This document shows positions 13,401-25,289 of a stretch of 64,000 nt of DNA, piece by piece. The DNA is from Kryptolebias marmoratus. Its lineage: Eukaryota; Chordata; Actinopteri; Cyprinodontiformes; Rivulidae. The stretch's first letter is position 1; each line of letters opens with the position of its first letter. Position numbers and translations under genes: made by a program. Under the pieces are notes generated by a model. The model ran no database searches and had not been told where the DNA came from. It saw only the letters and a list, made by a program, of their open reading frames with translations. Location of the stretch: the NCBI RefSeq assembly GCF_001649575.2, contig NC_051446.1, forward strand, positions 20,749,348 through 20,813,347, read 5' to 3'.

Positions 13401-15804
13401 ATGTAATCCGTAGAGCAGTTAGTGAGCTGCTGGGGATAATTTAGTGCCTCTCCTGTTGCAAAGTGGCAGCGATGAGGACCAAAATACAACAAAACACGGC
13501 TGAGAATTTAGGTTTCTAAACAGAAGATTTAGGCAGTTTATGACAGAGGACAACAGGAAGAAAATAAGGCGCAATGACGCGTCACAGCAGTCCCAGTTTT
13601 TGGTGTTTTGTTACGGCCGCCTATAGGGAGGACATGTGTCCGTCTGTGGACAAGATTACTTAAAAGGTTCTGATCGGATTTTCTAGAAATGTCCAGGAAA
13701 CGTCAAACACGGAACAAAGAACAGGTGATTAAATGTTGGTGTAGATGTCAGATTTCAAAGGTCAAAGGTCACAGATCAGCCTGTGTTCTGTATAACAGGA
13801 TTGTTAAAGTCCACAGCTGGGCTCTTCATGGGTCAAGGGTGATCACAGTTGATTTCAAGGGTCATGGGGTCAAAGGTCACAGGTAAACCATTACATGCGA
13901 GCTTTCTGTTTCCAGTTGTGTCCGTTTGTCTGTCTGTCAGCAAAGATCGGGTAAAAACTAACAAACAGATCTGGAGGAAATCCTCAGGGGATGAAACATT
14001 AAATAATCCAGATTATGATCCAGATCGCACTATTATTTAATCACGCCGTGGCCTCAGGGCTTTGAGCTCTCCGAGTGCTTCGAGTTTCTATATTTTCATC
14101 CTAAAAGTGCTCAAACAGGATTGGATTTTTCTGCACGTTGAGTCAGTTGTTCCACTCGGTCGACTGCTTTGAAGGGTCAAAATATTTATGATTATGAACA
14201 AAAGAAAAATCCTTATTTCCAAATCTAACAGCTCCCGTGTCTCCTTGCAGGTCTCATATGTTTGACACGTGCAGCCTGAGATTTTTACCCGCTCTTCAGG
14301 GCTTTTATTTGGGTTTTCAGTTCCAGATTATTGAAATTTGTTCCCTTAAATCCCTCGCCTTGTTAAAACTAAACCAGTTTAAAAAAAATTAAAAGGAGGA
14401 ATAACTTTCTATTATTTAGCATCATCTATATCAATTTAGAAGGACTTGCAGATTAAATAATACCCCTAACATGATGCTCCCACTGCCGTGTTTCACTGAT
14501 GGAACTATCCTCAAATTAATGACCGGTTTTATCTTTTAATGGTCAAAAAGTTCAGTTTCACTCTGAATCTCATTAGAGAACATTACTGTGTGCGTTCAGG
14601 GGAATCTTTCAGCACAACATGCTCCAATTCGTTACAAATCAGTTGCCATGGTGACGTTAGTTTGGACTCGGTTGTGTCTGATGAAATAATCCCTGATAAC
14701 CAGATTATTAATCCGGTTACAGAAAACAACCAGAGCCGAGCAGAGAGACACGGAGAACAACATTAAAGTTCTTCGGTATGAACCAAACATGCTCCATGTT
14801 TAAGTCATGAGAACATCTCTTAGTTCCACTGAGCCGCAGTTTAATTCCTTGTTTTCGGCTCTTGTTGAATCAGCTGAAGTTTCGCTCCAAACTTGTGTTG
14901 CTCTGAATAATTCCTGTGTTGCATTTTTAAAAATGCTGCAGCTGGCATTTCAGCATGAATAAGTGATTAACGCCTCGTTAGCTTTTCATCTGCGCAGACA
15001 AGTCGGACCAGCGCTCCGAAGAGCGTCGGCTGCTGCTGGACTCAGACCTTCGGCTGCTGCTGGACTCAGACCTTCGGCTGCTGCTTGACTCAGACCTTCG
15101 GCTGCTGCTAGACTCAGAGCTTCAGCTGCTGGACTCAGACCTTCAGCTGCTGGACTCAGACCTTCAGCTGTTGCTGCTTGAGTCAGACCTTCGGCTGCTG
15201 CTGGACTCAGACCTTCGGCTGCTGCTGGACTCAGACCTTCGGCTGCTGCTGGACTCAGACCTTCAGCTGCTGCTGCTTGACTCTGACCTTCGGCTGCTGC
15301 TGCTTGACTCTGACCTTCGGCTGCTGCTAGACTCAGACCTTCGGCTGCTGGACTCAGACCTTTAGCTGCTGGACTCAGACCTTCGGCTGCTGTTGGACTC
15401 AGACTGGGCGTCTCCAGGTCGAGGGCAACAAACACAAACTAGAACAACCTTGACAACAAGCGCTGAATGACTGCTGAAGTTAGTGGCAGAAGCTGAAACA
15501 AGCAGAACAGTAGCTAAAAGCCAACAAAAGGTGTTCCGATGTTTCTGCCACAACCTTAGATCCCACCTGAGGTCCAAGTTCAGAAACAGATTTCAGGTTT
15601 TGGTTTGCGTCAGCGTGTGGAGCCTGACGCTCCTCGTGGACGTCTGACACGTTTGTGTTTTCTCTCCAGATGACGGTGAAGAGGACGCTGTCCGAGTTCA
15701 GGCGCACTCACCACGACAACTGGCAGGAGCACCGGCAGCGCTTCACCGACGACCAGCTACTCGTGCTCACCGACCTGCTGGTGTCGCCGTGTTACTACGC
15801 CTAG
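2294..15804 (+). CDS. psme4: Proteasome activator complex subunit 4 (PA200), 3' part, 15 exons
   Basis: PSME4/PA200 is a large nuclear HEAT-repeat protein that caps the 20S proteasome ATP-independently and promotes degradation of acetylated histones. Fifteen exons join in frame: 2294-2375, 3168-3321, 3797-3863, 3947-4072, 4298-4450, 4575-4679, 6906-6997, 7114-7245, 7350-7552, 9129-9214, 9385-9513, 10772-10927, 12817-12955, 13149-13282 and 15670-15804. They total 1893 nt, or 630 codons plus TAG, about one third of the roughly 1840-residue family protein. Introns are GT-AG with matching phases. Diagnostic segments are [46 protein letters not shown] and the C-terminal YYA, which inserts into a 20S alpha-ring pocket. 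The bromodomain-like region and the conserved C-terminal domain fall in the last exons. The 5' two thirds lie upstream of the window. Whether this is psme4a or psme4b is not resolved. Confidence 0.96.
2455..3035 (+). repeat. Modular repeat family A, copy 1 (two units plus tail)
   Basis: Two diverged units each contain CAAAATATCTCATGA, a CAATTCAAGATGGCTGCCAC-like block and GGTAGTAGCTGAGAGTCA. The second unit begins near 2709, about 241 bp after the first. A tail with GGCGGCGGGCGACATGCATT and CCTTCGAGGAAT ends near 3035. At least ten copies occur in the window with one to three units each. It sits in a psme4 intron. Confidence 0.75.
3168..3321 (+). CDS. psme4: psme4 exon
   Basis: This 154-nt exon follows TATCTGCAG and ends CCGAG before GTAAAG. 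It encodes [16 protein letters not shown] and [13 protein letters not shown], which are strongly conserved PA200 segments. It enters in phase 1 and leaves in phase 2. Confidence 0.95.
3797..3863 (+). CDS. psme4: psme4 exon
   Basis: This 67-nt exon follows CCTTTCAG and ends GAG before GTGCGC. It encodes [19 protein letters not shown] and a few more residues. It is lysine- and acid-rich, and completes the codon split by the upstream donor. Confidence 0.9.
3947..4072 (+). CDS. psme4: psme4 exon
   Basis: This is a 42-codon phase 0-0 exon between CAATTAG and GTGGAG. It encodes [20 protein letters not shown] and ends in CFCLFK. Only 83 bp of intron separates it from the preceding exon. Confidence 0.94.
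4298..4450 (+). CDS. psme4: psme4 exon
   Basis: This is a 51-codon phase 0-0 exon between TTGACAG and GTGCCG. It encodes [12 protein letters not shown] and later [18 protein letters not shown] (CA)n microsatellite starts about 14 bp after the donor. Confidence 0.95.
4457..4497. repeat. (CA)n microsatellite in psme4 intron
   Basis: A CA/CG-CA dinucleotide run lies directly downstream of the psme4 donor at 4451. It is likely length-polymorphic. Confidence 0.9.
4575..4679 (+). CDS. psme4: psme4 exon
   Basis: This is a 35-codon phase 0-0 exon between TTTGCTCAG and GTGAGT. It encodes [20 protein letters not shown] followed by [15 protein letters not shown]. Confidence 0.95.
4680..6905 (+). other. 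psme4: psme4 intron, no recognised element
   Basis: This 2.2-kb intron shows no array, LINE or SINE signature and no plausible extra exon. It contains short A- and T-runs only. Confidence 0.6.
6906..6997 (+). CDS. psme4: psme4 exon
   Basis: This 92-nt exon between GTCCGACAG and GTAGGA encodes [18 protein letters not shown] and PLSGEGGSF, one of the most invariant PA200 stretches. It ends with two bases of a split Arg/Ser codon. Confidence 0.97.
7114..7245 (+). CDS. psme4: psme4 exon
   Basis: This 132-nt exon between CTGTCAG and GTGGAA encodes [16 protein letters not shown] and [18 protein letters not shown]. It enters and leaves in phase 2. Confidence 0.97.
7350..7552 (+). CDS. psme4: psme4 exon
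   Basis: This 203-nt exon between CTCTCCAG and GTCAGC encodes [17 protein letters not shown], then [18 protein letters not shown] and [12 protein letters not shown]. The donor after ACGG is chosen because the split codon then gives [13 protein letters not shown], matching family spacing. Confidence 0.94.
8258..8660 (+). mobile_element. RTE-type LINE ORF2 3' fragment, decayed
   Basis: The + strand translation, with frame breaks, reads [37 protein letters not shown] and RGTAQDW. Beyond a stop at about 8497 it gives a [18 protein letters not shown] end. These are hallmarks of the post-reverse-transcriptase C-terminal region of RTE-like non-LTR retrotransposons in fish. It is a 5'-truncated dead copy in a psme4 intron. 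Confidence 0.75.
8286..8298 (+). promoter_or_regulatory. DR1-type nuclear receptor motif (sequence match only)
   Basis: AGGTCA-A-AGGTCA is a perfect direct repeat spaced by one base, the consensus bound by PPAR/RXR, HNF4 and COUP-TF. It lies inside the LINE fragment, so function is doubtful. Confidence 0.3.
9129..9214 (+). CDS. psme4: psme4 exon
   Basis: This 86-nt exon between ATTTGCAG and GTAACA encodes [20 protein letters not shown] and QLLPLLFK. It enters in phase 1 and leaves in phase 0. Confidence 0.96.
9385..9513 (+). CDS. psme4: psme4 exon
   Basis: This is a 43-codon phase 0-0 exon between CCCTGCAG and GTACGC. It encodes [19 protein letters not shown], then [19 protein letters not shown]. 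It lies near the start of the bromodomain-like part of PA200. Confidence 0.97.
9705..10255 (+). repeat. Modular repeat family A, copy 2 (two units)
   Basis: GAAATATCTCATGAAC near 9718 and GCAAAATATCTTCTGAAAC near 9944 mark two units about 230 bp apart. Each carries the CAAGATGGC(C/T)GCCAC and GTAGTAGCTGAGA blocks. The eroded tail GCATTCCCTCAAGAAATG is at about 10236. It lies in a psme4 intron, + orientation. Confidence 0.75.
10772..10927 (+). CDS. psme4: psme4 exon
   Basis: This is a 52-codon phase 0-0 exon between CTTCCCAG and GTGACG. It encodes [20 protein letters not shown] and ends LLLDEQLE. It lies in the region corresponding to the acetyl-lysine-binding bromodomain-like module. Confidence 0.96.
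10928..12816 (+). other. psme4: psme4 intron
   Basis: It is mostly AT-rich single-copy-looking sequence with no recognised transposon. It carries the 62-bp tandem duplication at 12532-12655 and a C-rich CCTCCCCTCC run directly before the next acceptor. Confidence 0.55.
12532..12655. repeat. 62-bp tandem duplication in psme4 intron
   Basis: Two copies, starting at 12532 and 12594, both read AGTCTGGAG(T/C)TGGAGACGCT and continue near-identically through GGAGGACGTGGGACAA. I see a single mismatch, so the duplication is recent. It ends about 160 bp before the exon at 12817. Confidence 0.9.
12817..12955 (+). CDS. psme4: psme4 exon
   Basis: This 139-nt exon between CCCTGAAG and GTACAC encodes [18 protein letters not shown] and ends [12 protein letters not shown]. 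As I recall the mammalian protein, a basic KKRKR-type segment follows LPK; here it is absent and the linker is shorter. The donor after ACGG is set by the phase of the next exon. Confidence 0.93.
12957..13006. repeat. (CA)n microsatellite in psme4 intron
   Basis: An interrupted CACACA/TACACA run starts immediately after the donor of the exon ending at 12955, so length changes could affect splice-site context. Confidence 0.9.
13149..13282 (+). CDS. psme4: psme4 exon
   Basis: This 134-nt exon between GTGCGCAG and GTGTGT encodes [20 protein letters not shown], then [20 protein letters not shown] and QPIE. This is the conserved C-terminal PSME4 domain. Confidence 0.97.
13735..13990 (+). repeat. 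Repeat family B (AGGTCA-rich), copy 1
   Basis: It contains TTTCAAAGGTCAAAGGTCAC and TGATTTCAAGGGTCATGGGG, then GTCTGTCTGTCAGCAAAGATC. The same blocks occur in reverse orientation at 26740-27400. A perfect DR1 (AGGTCA-A-AGGTCA) lies at 13759-13771. It is in a psme4 intron and does not match a family I can name. Confidence 0.65.
14642..14655 (+). promoter_or_regulatory. X-box-like RFX motif (sequence match)
   Basis: GTTGCCATGGTGAC resembles the RFX X-box (GTNRCC, 0-3 nt, RGYAAC) with mismatches in the 3' half. It is intronic in psme4. Confidence 0.25.
15014..15415. repeat. 21/24/27-bp minisatellite in last psme4 intron
   Basis: About 16 tandem units of the form CTTCGGCTGCTGCTGGACTC plus AGAC (24 bp) alternate with 21- and 27-bp variants that differ by whole CTG triplets. 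Because all length changes are multiples of three, both strands stay open. The sense frame reads LRLLLDSD repeats and the antisense frame AAAEGLSP repeats. It lies 255 bp upstream of the last psme4 exon. It is most likely a non-coding intronic minisatellite. Confidence 0.92.
15670..15804 (+). CDS. psme4: psme4 terminal coding exon
   Basis: This exon encodes 44 residues from [20 protein letters not shown] to the terminal SPCYYA, with TAG at 15802-15804. The YYA end is the HbYX-like proteasome-binding tail of PA200/Blm10 proteins. The acceptor is TCTCTCCAG. Confidence 0.98.
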   Translation: MTVKRTLSEFRRTHHDNWQEHRQRFTDDQLLVLTDLLVSPCYYA

Positions 15805-16680
15805 ACGGATGGCTGCCTCTGCTGGGAGCCGTCGGGTGCGGTCGCCTCAGGAAGCTCAGAACTCCACGCCACCGTCGGCCCAACGGTTTCAGGTTCTTTG
15901 TGTTTATTTTGCTGGTCAAACACGGCAGGAGCCCCAGAGGTGGCAACTTTTAGACTTCCTGTTTGTTTATCTCTGCATTATTTCCCCACTGTGTTCTTTT
16001 AAAAAAGGTCTCCAAGAGTTTAATAAACTACGAGTGAGAAAGTTACGAAGAGTTAATGTCTCACCTGTTGTAGACATCTGAACGAGCTCCGGTTGGAGAC
16101 TTTATTCACCGCCTGTCACTCTGAAACGACCTCAGGGCACGACTGCTGCGTTTTCTTACGTCAGGTCAGTTCAATGGAAAGGTTTGACCGCCTGGTTGTT
16201 CGCAAGCACATGTAGCAGCAGCAGCTAGCCGTAGCGCTCCTAACGCAGCCTCTTTCGGAGGGAAGGAACAGAAACGCCACCCTGTCTTCAACATCAAATC
16301 TGACATTTCTGCTGTTTTCTTATTCCTCAGATTTATTATTCATGATAGAAAACATTTAAATGATTATTTATCGACACAAATCTACACGCTGTACGTAGAA
16401 CAGGAAACGACCCACACCATGAGCGGGAACAGCTGTACTCCTTTCCAGCATGAGTTTTCTTACGGATATGAGTTTGTTGTTTCCAGTTTTATGAAGTTAT
16501 TGCATCATCTTTTACGCTGAAAAGCATTTCAGACAGAGTGACACCCGCAGCTTTTCCCCTCTCCTGCGTGAACAGTTTTTAGCTTTGTGCCAAAAAAAAC
16601 AAATAAAAAAAAACAACAACCTGTAATTGTACAGATGCCACTGCAGCCAATAAAGCCTGATAAGTGGTTTCGGCTGCGTC
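15805..16680 (+). other. psme4: psme4 3' UTR
   Basis: About 0.87 kb runs from the stop to the inferred cleavage site after AATAAA at 16649-16654. Another AATAAA at 16020-16025 could give a shorter isoform. It is bounded by inference, not by transcript data. Confidence 0.6.
16649..16654 (+). terminator. psme4: psme4 poly(A) signal
   Basis: A canonical AATAAA is followed within about 20-30 nt by a GT-rich stretch (GTGGTTTCGG, GTCTGTGTGTTT). Confidence 0.6.
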
Positions 16681-16727
16681 TGTGTGTTTAAGGAAGAAAA
16701 AAGGACGGCAGATAGAGCTGTCACTCG

Positions 16728-16733
16728 TTTATT
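16728..16733 (-). terminator. chac2: chac2 poly(A) signal
   Basis: TTTATT on + is AATAAA on -. It lies about 570 bp beyond the chac2 stop and about 75 bp from the opposing psme4 signal, so the two genes end tail to tail. Confidence 0.5.
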
Positions 16734-17305
16734 CCTCGCATTGATTTTCCTCCTGATGTATCGCTGCCGAGTTTGATGTGTTCACTGTGCTGAGACGTGC
16801 GGCGGCGGCGGAGGGCTGATAGCCGGCGCTCCGGCAGGTGCAGATAGTGACGGTGGGTGAGCAGGATTCGGATCGACAGGGAGGGAGGGAGGGAGGGGGA
16901 TGTGTAAATACAGCGGCGTGGTGATAAAAACCTGGAAGGAAGTGGAGCAAAGGGTTCGCAGCTCCTTAGAAAAAAAAAACGGTTTTTAACAAGTTATAAA
17001 AAAAAAAAAAGATGGCTGATTACGCGAGGTAAAACGAGGTTAACCAACACCTGAAGACAGACCTGCACTCCCAGCTCTGAAAGGATGCAGTTTGTCACAG
17101 TGGCGCCTCGAGCCGAGCGCCGACGCGCTGGTGTTTACGGGCCGAGACGCCGGCGATCGCCATCCTTACGAAGCTTACGCGGCTCACAGCGGAGACGCCG
17201 GGGAACCTCATGAAGCCAAACACTAAATAATATCTGGGTTCCATTTGGAAGATTTTCAACCTGAGATCAAACCGTAAGAATGGAGCGCTCGAGTCTTTCC
17301 TCCTT

Positions 17306-19420
<2,115 letters not shown>

Positions 19421-21164
19421 TATAAAACGCGGTTACCTTAAATATTACAAATTCTTGTATTAATACATACCCATAATACTATGATGTAATCGAAAATAAA
19501 ATTCCGTACATTTTATTTTATAGCAACAACCCTTACAGTGCAAAAGGAGCTACTTCAATTACAGCTTTAAGCTTTTATTTTGAAAGCCAGGCCGCCTTCC
19601 CGGATATTGTCAGTTCTTTCAGCGTAAGAGCACAGTTTGGATCAAAGGTCGAAAACAACATTAAGTTGTGCCAAATGTATTTATAAAATTTCAACAAATA
19701 TTAATGTTTAAACGTTTTTGCGTCATCTTTTATTTTTTTTACACATAAATAAAAAGTCTTCATCAGTCACTAAGGGCTGAATTTTCTATTATTTTTTTAG
19801 ATTTTTACACCAAATCGGCCTTTAACTGAACCTAAATGACCAGCATAAAGTTGCTGAATAAATATTTTACACAATAATTCATGGTGTAATTATAACAGTA
19901 TTATGTCACTCCTCTAGTAGCAGAAGTCAGAGTTTTAACTATTTTAAACAAATAAACCTGCTAACAAGTGTATTCAAGGCTCACAGTTATTCAAGGCAGC
20001 ATACTTGGATTAACCATCCATAAATGTCTGCAGCACTCATTAAACCATGAAGTGAAAAGCACAGAGCTTCAATCCTAACAGCAGGGGGTGCTAAATTTCT
20101 GTTCCCTCCCTGTGTCTGCCTCATATTCCATCCCATCTAGAATTCTCTCCATGCTTGCGTGTGTGCACCGATTCAGAACCAAATAAAGTGAACAGCAACA
20201 GTCTGGTCTGTAATGTCAGCTTCACGAACCGCAGCCATGCTCATCCTTCTGTTTCTGAGCGGCTGTAGGCAGCAAACCTTTTTATGTAACCTGCCAGGCT
20301 TCGGTTTCTTCGGCGCGGCGTTGAAATCCCCAGCCGGGCAGGAAAATGTTGCAGGGTGGGGGGGGAAAGAGAAACATCTGCCAAGCAGAAACCAGGCTTC
20401 TAGTCCTCCGCAGACCGACCGACCAGCAGGAGACCAAGCATCAGTCTTTGTCCGGAGCTCCTGTCCCGTCTTGTCATGCAGGATGTTTTCTAAATGCAGC
20501 ACAGAAAAAAAGAGCTCCTTATGTTTTTGCTGATCCTCACAGCTGCAAACTCAGTTGCTGTATTCTGTATCCTCATTTTTACAGAAAGCTTAGAACAGAA
20601 CTCATCTTTGATAAGTGGGACCAACAGATGCAGATTTCCTGTTGCCTCAGCAGTTAATGAGGCGTGAGGCAGCTACTGAATGAGTTGTACTTTGATTTTT
20701 TTATTTTTCTTAGTTGCTTTAATGCTGTATGACATGTAGAAAACGTGCAGACTGTGGTTGGATACCGTCCTGCTGAAACGAGCAAGGCCTCCTCGAAAAA
20801 AGCTCTCTGACTGCATCATTTTCTCGCTCTGGAGTCTGAAGGTGATGCAGAATGATTTCTAGCTCTTTCCTGAGTTTCCACCATGACTCTGTGTTTGTTT
20901 TAATGCAGCAGAGACCACGTGGATCACAGCCAAAACAGCTTTTTTTAGCTTCCTAAACAACATTATGTGTTTGAGTTTTTATGCTCAGATCTTTTGGAAA
21001 CAACAGCAGAATTCACACAACTGGTTTCCTGCTTGTAGTTTCTTTCTCCTGTCAAACTACTTCTGCATACTTTGATATTTTTAACCTTCATACATCGAAA
21101 CGTTCAGGCTCGATCAGAAACGGCGTTGCCTTGACTTTTGGTTTTTGTAACGTTAATACTTTTT
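19421..21164. other. Intergenic, nothing recognised
   Basis: AT-rich sequence upstream of chac2. Short open frames near 20.2-20.6 kb lack splice context and family signatures. I see no repeat signature I can name. Confidence 0.5.
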
Positions 21165-21740
21165 GAATTATTTATCTTTATTTACAAAAGTTTTCCTCAT
21201 AGAAATCCACTGAAATCTCTTCACTTCCTTCAGAAAGATTGTTTTAATTCACTTCAGCACATCTTATGCTCATTTAAGCTTTTAGCTACAATTTTTCTAA
21301 TTGTTTGAGCCACTGTTTTGCTAATTTCAGCATTTAGTGACCATCGTTGTAGCTTTTGCTATAGTGTTGCTAAATTTAGCTTTTAGCTACTGTGTGCTCA
21401 TTGTATCTTTTAGCCACAGTTTTGCTAATTTCAGTATTTAGCTACTGTTTTGGTCATTGCAGCTTTTAGCTATAGTTTAGCTTTAGTTAGCTTTTAGCTA
21501 ATGTTTTGATAATTGTAGCTTTTAGCAACTGTTTTGATACAATTAGCCTTCAGCTACTGTTTGCAAATTATTTTAGCAACTGCTCTCCTAATTTTTGCTG
21601 TTAGCTACAGTTTTGCTAATTTTAGCAACAGTTTAGGTCATTTTAGTGTTTAGCTACATTTAGCCTTTAGCTACTGTTTGTTAATTGTATTTTTTAGCCA
21701 TGGTTTTTGCTAATTTCAACATTTAGCTAGCTTTAGCGCT
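21165..21740 (-). repeat. GCTAAA minisatellite element, copy 3
   Basis: On the - strand the array (21255-21740 on +) is followed by GCATAAGATGTGCTGAAGTG, GAAGAGATTTCAGTGGATTT and GTAAATAAAGATAAA. This matches the flanks at 18055 and 61770. Confidence 0.75.
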
Positions 21741-23140
21741 TGTTTTCTTTGACTGAACAGATCTTTTTCTGTATTTTCTCACACGTTATCTCTCAGAGTT
21801 CGCTTCCTCCAACTTCTGCTTCTAGAAAACCCCAATCAGCCGAACACAAGTTCAGATAAAATGCCCTAAAAAAAAAGAGTTTATTTAAAAAGGTATAATG
21901 TTAGACAAGGTTTCAGATCTTTTCTTGTCTTTGTTCAATCCTAATAAAACACGTAGAAGTTAGGGTTTAATAAAAAAAAACAAGCATTTCTTTAACACCA
22001 CTGTTGTCTCATTTAAATCTCAGATCATTAAAAATCCAAATCAAATCCGCTGTAATCCACTTTTTATTCCCAGTGCAGACTCGTGAGTCACTGTGTCGTC
22101 ACGATAATCTTATAAATTAAATAAATTGTTATTCCAAAACAATTAATCACTGCTTGCTTGATGATATTTTTGCCTTTGTGTGTTTTTCTGTCTGCACAGT
22201 TTTTCCCCTCTTTTCTTCCTAAATGTTTGATAAAATGTGTTGTAATGTCACGTCTCCTCCACCTCTCGTGTCCTCTCATGTCCTCTCATGTCCTCTCGTG
22301 TCCTCCTCGTCTTCACGGAGCTGCTTTGTTTCCGCTCCTCTTTATTTGTCAGGGCGGTGGCCGAGATGTCTCTGTAATTTCTGCTTTCCTGCAGAAGATC
22401 ACTTTCATTTAGGAGGGCTGGCTTTGACACGAGATGTCAGACGCGCCCAGTCCGGCCTGATCGCCAGGCCCGGCCTCAGCACGCCTCGTCCGACTGCGCC
22501 CGGAGGAGGAGGAGGAGGTCAGCTGGCGCCGCGGCGTCTGCCGACAACAGATTGGGGTGAATGGATCAACAAAACAACAGACTTTAACCCAGCAGACCAG
22601 AGACTGTTTAAATAGATTTCTCCTTATCCGCGATCACTGCTCTTCCTTGACCCCCGGCCACATGGTTATTGCCGTATCCATGGCAACCGGCGCCCTCGAA
22701 CCTCCGCGAAGGGGTAATTTTAATTTAGAGACATTTGAACAGAGACATCAGATCAGAGAATGTTTCTTTGTTGTGAAGGGCATGAACCGACGGCGCATGG
22801 TGCTTTATCGTTTAATTTGGACGACTTGTTGAACAGAAAGGAGCTTTTTTTTTTTTTTTTTAAATGTTTTGACATTTGGAAGGCGAATAATAGAATTCGC
22901 TAACGGGGAACGTATGATTTTGAGGAAAAGAAAAGCAGAAGATGACATCCGCAGCTTGAATTTAAAAAAAAAATTAATAAATAGAAATTTCCACTTCAAG
23001 AATCAACATTTCTTCAGGTTTTCTTTGTTTCTGTTTCCTTATTTCACCCATTTTCTGTAAGTTTCTTGTGTGGACAAGCCTCAGACCTAAAAAACAACAG
23101 CAACTCTTTACAGCAGACGAACAGTATCTGAAAGTCACGC
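21741..23140. other. Intergenic segment with GC-rich patch
   Basis: 22440-22720 is GC-rich and includes an X-box-like GTATCCATGGCAAC at 22674-22687. A short 10-bp tandem GTCCTCTCAT repeat lies at about 22265-22305. No coding exon is recognised. Confidence 0.45.
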
Positions 23141-23144
23141 CTTT

Positions 23145-23300
23145 AAAGGGATAGTCTGGTCATTTTTGAAGTGGTGTTCTGTCAAATAGTTGAGTAGTTA
23201 GTACTTTCTAACTACTAACCTACTTTGAGGGTTTAAGCAGTCATGGCATGAAGGACACAGGAAAGTCTTTAAAATATTATGATTTATTTACCCAACAAAG
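23145..23300 (+). repeat. Terminal segment of an unclassified DNA-transposon-like repeat
   Basis: CCTTTAAAGGGATAGTCTGG, TCATTTTTGAAGTGGTGTTC and the following TAGTTAGTACTTTCTAACTA stretch resemble both ends of the element at 28300-29035. A further shared motif, GAGGGCAGAAGTCTTCCTCC, occurs at about 23861 and in reverse at about 28930. Confidence 0.45.
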
Positions 23301-25289
23301 TTCAGAGCAGCAAAAATCTAAATAATCAGTTATTTAGTCCAATAAAAAGGTAAATTAAACGTAACTTTTCCTAGTCCCATTTTTATTCATTCCATTTTAA
23401 GTCTCAAGTTTTCAGCTCCAGCCCAGGCGATGAAGGACATCAGGACCGGCTCAAAACAGTTGGTATAAATGGCACGGAGTTGGGGAAAAATAAAAAAAAC
23501 GTTTGGATGAAAGAAACGTGGTTGGACCTGACCTGCACACGTTAACCTCTTCCCGAACTGTTGCAAACGTTATCATCCTAACAGGACTGTTCTGTGGACA
23601 GAGTTCTGGCCGTAACAACCCTCTGAATCTTTCTTCACTCTGCACATATGAACAAAACTAAACTGTTAACCTTTTTTTTCCACACTGTCGGGAACTGGAA
23701 CCGAAGAGACCCTAGTAACTTTTTCGATCTTTGATTTTTAATTTCAAATGAGAGACTGAAAAACAAGCAGCTTTTATCTTTCTTTTATGTCAACTTCAAA
23801 ACACTTTATTCCCCCTTTAAGAGAGTGTGTGTTGGATGGTTTGACCCATGTATGAAGAAGAGGGCAGAAGTCTTCCTCCAGGCTCGGCTAAAGACCGGGT
23901 TTATGTCGTTTTTCGAGCTCTCTTTTAAACGCAACACACCGGTGTGACAGAACGCTGCTTCAGCTCACAATAAACCTCAAATCTATCCATTTATCCATTT
24001 ATTTAAATCATTTGTGTGCCTGGACCGAACAAATTTTGTGTTACTGCGTGAATTTAGGTGCTGAAAATGTCTGGAGATCGACAGGGAGGGAGGGAAGAAG
24101 AAGAAAAAAAAAGAACAAAAAAGCAAAAACGAGAGACTACTCAAGACTTTTGCACAGCAGAGGTAAAACACTGAACCACAGGAGGAAATGTTCCTCATAA
24201 TCTGTTTTTCCTGCGCTTCTCTGAGTGAGTTTTCTTGTTAGGACAGAAACAAAGAAAATCCATAAACCTAGTTGTGTTTCTCGGTGCTTTTGTGTTTTGT
24301 GCCTCGTTCTCTTTAACCAATTACAGTCGGTTTTTCTAAGAGCAGCTTTCAACATCCAGAACCCCTCTTGAGTTTTTCTGTACTTCAGCCAGAACTGAAG
24401 TCGAGCTTCTGTTTTATCCACTTAATCAGTTTACGATCGATATTCCTTGTTTCTTTAGTCCATCAGCACCTTGAGCTGCTTTCTTTTTCACCCCTTGTTG
24501 TGCTCTGAAGAGCGATTTCTTTGACTGCCGCAACCTTTTCCTTTCAGCATTCGCATTCAGGATCTCGTGACTAACCTCCAATATTTAGTCGTTCTCTTGC
24601 AGCAATTGAGGTCCGGAGGTCTCCTGCATATTGACTCAGTCGAGCAGCGGCAGTTTTGCGCACACACACAACAAAAAGCTCTTGAACCTCTGACTCCATC
24701 TCAGCAGCCGAAGTAAGGAATCGCCCACCTGAGCCATAAAAGTCTCCCGTAAGTAAAGAGCAGAATTGAAAGGGCCGATCGGGGCTGTTTGATCGTGAAC
24801 TGCTCGTGCGACTCCTGAGATTGCTCTCACAGGTTCGTACGGCGGGATGGGCAGACGCAGCCGCATCTGTCAGGTGGAACTGAACCTTACAAAGACTGGG
24901 AGTCTGACGGGTACAGCCATTAAAACGGGGATTTAAAGGAGAAAGCTGTCACTAATGGGTCAAAATGATCCATTTTCTCCTGCTTTTTGCCAACTTTGCT
25001 ACTAATCACAATGACACAACTGGTGTTTTTAGACTTTAAGCTACATGTACACTTTAATTTTTATGTTTCTTTTGTGGTTTTAATCTATTTTTCTTGTGGG
25101 TTTGATTTTGCTGAGGATCAATATCCGCTCCCAATTTGACGTCCACCAGAGGACGAGTCGGCTGTTGAGTCCAGATGGAGAAGATGAGCCGAAGCAGCTT
25201 CATGATGAAAGTCCTTTTTTCTACCCACTCAGACATCCAAATGTTCAGCTCATGCAGGAGATGGGTGCTTTTGTAACTTCTAGACTTTT
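23301..25289. other. Intergenic, little recognisable
   Basis: AT-rich with short homopolymers. 23860-23890 shares the AGAAGTCTTCCTCCAGGC motif with the element at 28.9 kb, suggesting the repeat starting at 23145 may extend this far. No coding exon is seen. Confidence 0.4.

Noticed and set aside
15014..15415. Possible CRISPR-like array
   Set aside because: Units are contiguous with no unique spacers, and the host is a vertebrate. It is a minisatellite.
14986..15435. 149-codon open frame on - strand of AAAEGLSP repeats
   Set aside because: It is entirely a by-product of the CTG-rich minisatellite, lies in an intron of psme4, and has no splice or promoter support.
20173..20660. Overlapping frames of about 100 codons on both strands
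   Set aside because: No domain, no splice context, and mutual antisense overlap; consistent with chance.
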